DNA from: Firm-08 sp045546995 | GTDB lineage: Bacteria; Bacillota; Clostridia; Oscillospirales; QAKW01 | Reading direction: 5' to 3' | Assembly (NCBI GenBank): GCA_045546995.1 | Contig: JAZQDW010000064.1 | Location: 1-8,684 of the forward strand | DNA length: 8,684 nucleotides | Part shown: one piece after another, positions 5,715 to 8,684 of the stretch | Numbering within the stretch: the first letter of the stretch is position 1 | How the letters are laid out: every line of letters starts with the position of its first letter | Made by a program: the position numbers and the translations under genes | Notes under the pieces: model-generated | Told to the model about the DNA's origin: nothing | Seen by the model: the letters and a program-made list of their open reading frames with translations, nothing else | The model's database searches: none

Positions 5715-6551
5715 TTATTTATAATTTGCATAGCAAATGGTGGGCCAATGGTCGGAGGAGCGATACAGGATAGGATCGCCGCCTGCGATGGGGGAATCTT
5801 TTTCAAAGGTGTCCAGAATGGTCAGATAATGGAGCACCTGCGTAGCAGAGGGGTTGACGTAAATATAGTCAACGGTGTTGCGGGTGTGGGGGTCGGGCAG
5901 GTCGGCGATATCCCGACTGAATACGAAGGGGCCGTCGTGCAGGGCGGCAAAGGCCGGCTCGGCCGCGACGTGGTTGTAGTCGCCGGTGGCAAAGAGGGTG
6001 GTGCCCTCGCTTACGTGTTCCTTCCAGAAATCGCACAGATGTACGCCCTCGATGCGGCGCAGTTCCTTGCCCTTTTCCACGTCTCTGGCAGTGCGGTCGG
6101 CATTCCAGGGGTTGATAGAAAAATGGGTGTTGGTGACGATGATATCCTTATCAAAATCATTGTCGCGCAGCTTGACCCATTGGAAATAGCGATCGGGGCC
6201 TTCTTCAAAACGGACACAACCGCGATCCAGCAGGGTGAACCGGTTTTTCTTGAAAAAGATGATCAGTCCTGCGCCGATGGTCTGACGCTCCAGTTTACAA
6301 TCCTTGTCGTCGATAATGGCGCAATAGTCGTAGTTACCAAGGGTGGTGAGCACCTTCGTCATTTCCAGATACCAGTCCAGCTGTGCGGTTTTGACCCAGG
6401 CTTCCGCCTCCTGCACGCCCAGAATGTCGGGGTTGTACTTAAAAATCGTTTTGACCGCGTAGGGAAAACGGACGGGTGCCTCGGCAAAGGTGGTGCCGCC
6501 GGTATTGCGGGACAAAAGATTAAAACTCATACAAGAAATATTGTGTTCCAT
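5715..6551 (-). CDS. Endonuclease/exonuclease/phosphatase (EEP) family hydrolase
   Basis: A 278-residue metal-dependent phosphoesterase without a signal peptide, so cytoplasmic. The EEP motifs appear in order: Asn11 (SFNLL), Glu48 (GVQEAE, metal ligand), His143 (NTHFS), Asp191 and Asn193 (GDYN), Asp228 (VDYIYV) and the C-terminal Asp267-His268 (SSDHWP). All key residues are present, so it should be active. The fold covers sugar/inositol phosphatases, nucleases and sphingomyelinase-like enzymes; the THFS...GDYNH...VDYI...SDHWP pattern is common in small bacterial EEP proteins of unknown substrate, and it is shorter than typical DNA-repair Xth enzymes in motif context. The start has a strong AAGGAGG (complement of 6560-6566), 8 nt upstream, and a promoter just beyond. 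It is followed by the lipoprotein gene after 21 bases. Confidence 0.87.
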   Translation of the reverse strand: MEHNISCMSFNLLSRNTGGTTFAEAPVRFPYAVKTIFKYNPDILGVQEAEAWVKTAQLDWYLEMTKVLTTLGNYDYCAIIDDKDCKLERQTIGAGLIIFFKKNRFTLLDRGCVRFEEGPDRYFQWVKLRDNDFDKDIIVTNTHFSINPWNADRTARDVEKGKELRRIEGVHLCDFWKEHVSEGTTLFATGDYNHVAAEPAFAALHDGPFVFSRDIADLPDPHTRNTVDYIYVNPSATQVLHYLTILDTFEKDSPIAGGDPILYRSSDHWPTICYANYK

Positions 6552-6581
6552 GGGGGATGCCTCCTTATATTTTATATCTTT

Positions 6582-6610
6582 ATGATATCATAGCAGAATA
6601 TGGATTGCAA
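6582..6610 (-). promoter_or_regulatory. Leftward sigma-A promoter of the EEP-lipoprotein operon
   Basis: On the complementary strand, TTGCAA (6610-6605), a 17-bp spacer and TATCAT (6587-6582). The -35 hexamer is the same as that of the esterase operon, also with a 17-bp spacer. Predicted start near 6575, giving a leader of about 24 bases with the AAGGAGG. Overlapping TATGAT-like sequence makes the exact -10 uncertain. Confidence 0.6.
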
Positions 6611-6615
6611 GACGG

Positions 6616-6644
6616 TTTACTTTTAAAAATCAATGTGCTACAAT
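6616..6644 (+). promoter_or_regulatory. Rightward promoter with extended -10 for the PHP-hydrolase operon
   Basis: TTTACT (6616-6621), 17-bp spacer, TACAAT (6639-6644), with TGC just before the -10 (6636-6638), the extended -10 signature. The leftward -35 ends only 5 bp away, so two RNA polymerases could not easily bind at once; the divergent operons may compete. Predicted start near 6651. Confidence 0.65.
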
Positions 6645-6647
6645 AAA

Positions 6648-6666
6648 TTTGCACCATAGGTGCAAA
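6648..6666. promoter_or_regulatory. Perfect palindrome at the transcript start: operator or 5' hairpin
   Basis: TTTGCACC-ATA-GGTGCAAA is a perfect 8-bp inverted repeat with a 3-base centre. It covers roughly -3 to +16 of the predicted rightward transcript and ends 10 bases before the AAGGAG (6677-6682). It could be the binding site of a dimeric repressor placed to block initiation, or a 5' hairpin protecting the mRNA. No T-tract follows, so it is not a terminator. No regulator gene is in the window. Confidence 0.55.
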
Positions 6667-6689
6667 ACAAACCGAAAAGGAGAAACGGT

Positions 6690-7490
6690 ATGAGATTTCA
6701 GGTGGATCAGGATCTGCACGTGCATTCCTTTTTGTCGGAATGCTCCAGAGATGAGGAACAGGTGCCGCAGGCCATTCTGGATTGCGCGGTGGAGCGAGGA
6801 CTGCGTCAGGTGTGTCTTACGGACCATTATTGGGACGAGCGGGTGCCCTGTAACACCAAGGTCAATTGGTGGTATGAAAAGCAAAATCACGCCCACGTTT
6901 GTTCGGCGCTGCCCCTGCCGCAGGCAGAGGGAGTGGAATTTCTGTTTGGCTGTGAGGCGGATATGGATAGCGATAACGTGATCGGTCTGTCTAAGGAGCG
7001 GTGCGACGAATTTGATTTTATCATTGTGGCCACCACCCATTTTCATCATATGACCGGCCCGAAGTGGACGGATATTGATGATGCAGACCGCGCCCGCCAT
7101 TGGGTGGAACGGTTTGATGCGGTGCTGGACAGTCATCTGCCCTTGCACAAGGTGGGTATTGCCCATCTGGCCTGCGGGTTGATCAACAACAAATCCACCG
7201 AAGGATATTTTGAAACCGTGAAATTGATCCCCGACGAGGAGATGCGGCGATTGTTTACCAAGGCCGCGGCGGCCGGGGTCGGTATCGAGCTGAACGTAGG
7301 GGATATGCGTGTTGCCGTGGCGCACGAGAACGTAATGCGGATGTTTCGCATTGCCAAGGAATGCGGCTGTAAATTTTATACGGGTACCGATTCTCATTCG
7401 GTGGCCGGCAACAAGACCGATTATACGGCCTACGAGCAGGCCATCGATATATTGGAGTTGAAGGAAACGGATAAATTCCGGGTGAGATAA
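6690..7490 (+). CDS. PHP-domain metal-dependent phosphoesterase (histidinol-phosphatase-like)
   Basis: A 266-residue cytoplasmic PHP-fold enzyme. Metal-binding motifs appear in order: DLHVH with His10 and His12, TDH with Asp45 and His46, Glu89 (GCEAD), His117 (TTHFHH), His159 (GIAHLA), and Asp234 plus His236 (GTDSHS). A complete trinuclear site is therefore expected, and a phosphate monoester is the likely substrate. HisK-type histidinol phosphatases share this order and length, but no other histidine-biosynthesis gene is nearby and the middle part diverges, so the specific name is not assigned. The start at 6690 is chosen because AAGGAG lies 7 nt upstream; an in-frame ATG at 6660 falls inside the palindrome about 9 bases after the transcript start and has no binding site. 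Co-transcribed with the serine hydrolase that begins immediately after its stop codon. Confidence 0.88.
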   Translation: MRFQVDQDLHVHSFLSECSRDEEQVPQAILDCAVERGLRQVCLTDHYWDERVPCNTKVNWWYEKQNHAHVCSALPLPQAEGVEFLFGCEADMDSDNVIGLSKERCDEFDFIIVATTHFHHMTGPKWTDIDDADRARHWVERFDAVLDSHLPLHKVGIAHLACGLINNKSTEGYFETVKLIPDEEMRRLFTKAAAAGVGIELNVGDMRVAVAHENVMRMFRIAKECGCKFYTGTDSHSVAGNKTDYTAYEQAIDILELKETDKFRVR

Positions 7491-8498
7491 ATGAAACATT
7501 TGGAAACGTGTATTGAAAAATTGTTTGCGGCGCGCACCGTGCGGCATCTGGCCATACGGGTGGGCAAGGGAGATACCCGTTTGTTTGAGACCTTTCGCAG
7601 CTGTGAGGGCAGGATCGACGAGAACACGCTGTTTGATATGGCCTCGGTGACCAAGATCCTCAGCACGACCTCACTGGCGCTGATGGCGTTGGACGAGGGG
7701 CGGTTGCGGCTGCAGGACCCGGTTGCGAAGTTTTTTGCCTATGAGGGGGAAATGACGGTATTTCATTTACTGACGCACACCATGGGTATCGGGCACAAGT
7801 CACTCAATGTTGCGGGCAACACAAGAGAAAACATTGCGGAAAAGATTTTACAGATCCCGTCGGACGCGCCCATTGGTACGGAGGTGCTGTACAGCTGTCC
7901 CGGTTTTATTCTGCTGGGCAGAATATTGGAGCAGGTGTACGGCGAGCCGTTGGACGTTTTGTTTACAAAGCGGGTATGTCAGCCATTGGGTTTGGGCGAT
8001 ACCGGTTATTTGCCCACGGACAAACAGCGCGCGGTCAACGCCAACGAAGAAGAAACGTTGCGGGGGACTGTCAACGATTACAACTGTCGTCATCTGGGCG
8101 GTGTGGCCGGCAATGCGGGCGTATTTTCCACCATGCGTGATATGGAGGTATATGCCAAAGCGTTATTGGCGGGTCTGCCGTTGATCTCGGAGGATACGTT
8201 TGCATTGGCTATCCAAAATCACACGAAGGGAATGAGTGGGGCAAGAGGCCTTGGATATTTATACGTGGACGAGCGGTACGAGCAGACCGGTGGTCTGTTC
8301 CCGGCGGGCAGTTTCGGCCATGCGGGGCACACCGGGCAATCGGTGTTTGTAAATCGGGAAAGCGGGCTGTACGTGGTGATTTTATCCGACGCCACCGCCG
8401 CGGTTAAATGCAAGTACGGTAAAAGTCGATACGAGGAGGTCTGCGATATGCGCCGCGACCTGCACGCCGCCATCAAGGAGGATTTGTCGGCCCGCTGA
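7491..8498 (+). CDS. Serine hydrolase of the beta-lactamase / class C PBP-like fold
   Basis: A 335-residue enzyme. The SxxK motif is SVTK with Ser52 as nucleophile and Lys55 as base. The second motif is Tyr134-Ser-Cys136, where many family members have Tyr-Ser-Asn. The third is His280-Thr-Gly (GHAGHTGQS) in place of KTG. LLTHTMGI (93-100) and LGGVAGNAGVFST (202-214) are family hallmarks; the latter usually reads GHAG. No signal peptide is visible, so unlike true penicillin-binding proteins it should act in the cytoplasm, probably as an esterase, amidase or peptidase rather than a beta-lactamase. The ATG follows the PHP stop codon with no gap, and only a weak GGGTGAG (7480-7486, spacing 4) precedes it, so expression should depend on translation of the PHP gene. 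Substrate unknown. Confidence 0.88.
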   Translation: MKHLETCIEKLFAARTVRHLAIRVGKGDTRLFETFRSCEGRIDENTLFDMASVTKILSTTSLALMALDEGRLRLQDPVAKFFAYEGEMTVFHLLTHTMGIGHKSLNVAGNTRENIAEKILQIPSDAPIGTEVLYSCPGFILLGRILEQVYGEPLDVLFTKRVCQPLGLGDTGYLPTDKQRAVNANEEETLRGTVNDYNCRHLGGVAGNAGVFSTMRDMEVYAKALLAGLPLISEDTFALAIQNHTKGMSGARGLGYLYVDERYEQTGGLFPAGSFGHAGHTGQSVFVNRESGLYVVILSDATAAVKCKYGKSRYEEVCDMRRDLHAAIKEDLSAR

Positions 8499-8535
8499 CG
8501 TCCTTTGTGCAATATGACAAGGAAAAAGAAAAAAG

Positions 8536-8551
8536 ACCGCCCGAGGGCGGT
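8536..8551 (-). terminator. Leftward intrinsic terminator hairpin
   Basis: ACCGCCC (8536-8542) and GGGCGGT (8545-8551) form a perfect 7-bp stem, with a GA loop. On the plus strand it is preceded by A-rich sequence and not followed by T's. On the minus strand it is followed by CTTTTTTCTTTTTCC, so it should stop leftward transcription entering from the right and shield the serine hydrolase gene from antisense reading. Confidence 0.6.
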
Positions 8552-8605
8552 GCTCCGCAGAGATAAATCCGCTTAAAAATGGCTATTTTTGCCCTATACT
8601 ACGGC

Positions 8606-8646
8606 AAAACACCGCAATATGCGTCAGCATTATTGCGGTGTTTTTT
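8606..8646. terminator. Terminator hairpin after the PHP-serine hydrolase operon
   Basis: AAAACACCGCAATA (8606-8619) pairs perfectly with TATTGCGGTGTTTT (8631-8644), and TGC/GCA (8620-8622 with 8627-8629) adds three pairs past a one-base bulge, loop GTCA. A run of six T's ends at 8646. It is 108 bases after the serine hydrolase stop and is the first rightward terminator. The A4 side also allows weaker leftward action, together with the hairpin at 8536-8551. Confidence 0.8.
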
Positions 8647-8684
8647 CTTGTCTACGACAAAAAGTATCTCATTTTTAAGTGCCA

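Noticed and set aside
4779..6593. A 604-codon open frame on the plus strand, Gly/Val-rich, spanning two minus-strand genes.
   Set aside because: It is antisense to the lipoprotein and EEP genes, which have lipobox, catalytic motifs, strong binding sites and a promoter. Its ATG is inside a repeat hairpin with no binding site, and its repetitive composition is what the complement of biased GC-rich codons gives.
6630..7547. A 305-codon open frame on the minus strand.
   Set aside because: Antisense to the PHP gene, which has all its metal ligands; the shadow crosses the rightward promoter and has no motif.
7491..8498. Antibiotic-resistance beta-lactamase.
   Set aside because: The sequence lacks a signal peptide and the Tyr-Ser-Asn and KTG motifs of class C enzymes; it fits the broad serine hydrolase group.

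Overview
The window looks like chromosomal DNA of a moderately GC-rich Bacillota species, probably a gut-type clostridium (Oscillospiraceae-like). The grounds are strong AGGAGG-type ribosome binding sites 7-8 nt before most starts, sigma-A promoters with 17-bp spacers, T-tract hairpin terminators, a lipobox lipoprotein, a zinc-ribbon membrane protein of a kind common in Clostridia, and intergenic hairpin repeats. The lineage is an inference from style; there is no rRNA or other marker gene.

Layout. Positions 1-487 hold no confident gene: a palindromic repeat (about 5-58), a possible C-terminal gene remnant ending at 224, a terminator hairpin (236-284), a possible IS3-type inverted repeat (284-313), roughly 115 bases in which I see nothing, and a sigma-A promoter (432-460). 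That promoter should drive a three-gene operon: a small-ester esterase (488-1261), an unknown 161-residue protein (1254-1739) and an SDR oxidoreductase (1749-2489), closed by a long hairpin (2508-2548). Positions 2549-2810 carry two tandem 67-bp repeats and a small hairpin. A second clear promoter (2811-2839) drives a 558-residue zinc-ribbon membrane protein (2874-4550), followed by a perfect bidirectional terminator (4564-4603).

Positions 4604-4979 are non-coding and contain a modular repeat array: three units with the same ends, of which the middle one carries a different hairpin. Reading leftward from 6551, an endonuclease/exonuclease/phosphatase-fold enzyme (6551-5715) and a secreted lipoprotein (5693-4980) form an operon. 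Its transcript should run through the array and stop at the bidirectional terminator. Back-to-back promoters (6582-6644) separate it from a rightward pair: a PHP-domain phosphoesterase (6690-7490) and a beta-lactamase-fold serine hydrolase (7491-8498) that starts on the base after the PHP stop codon. Two hairpins (8536-8551 and 8606-8646) follow, and a leftward gene probably ends near 8652.

The genes are mostly ordinary hydrolases, an oxidoreductase and envelope proteins. I see no defence system, CRISPR array, prophage or biosynthetic cluster. The least explained items are the cassette-like repeat array at 4628-4979, the duplicated extracytoplasmic domain of the zinc-ribbon protein, the unknown 161-residue protein, and the palindrome at the transcript start of the PHP gene.
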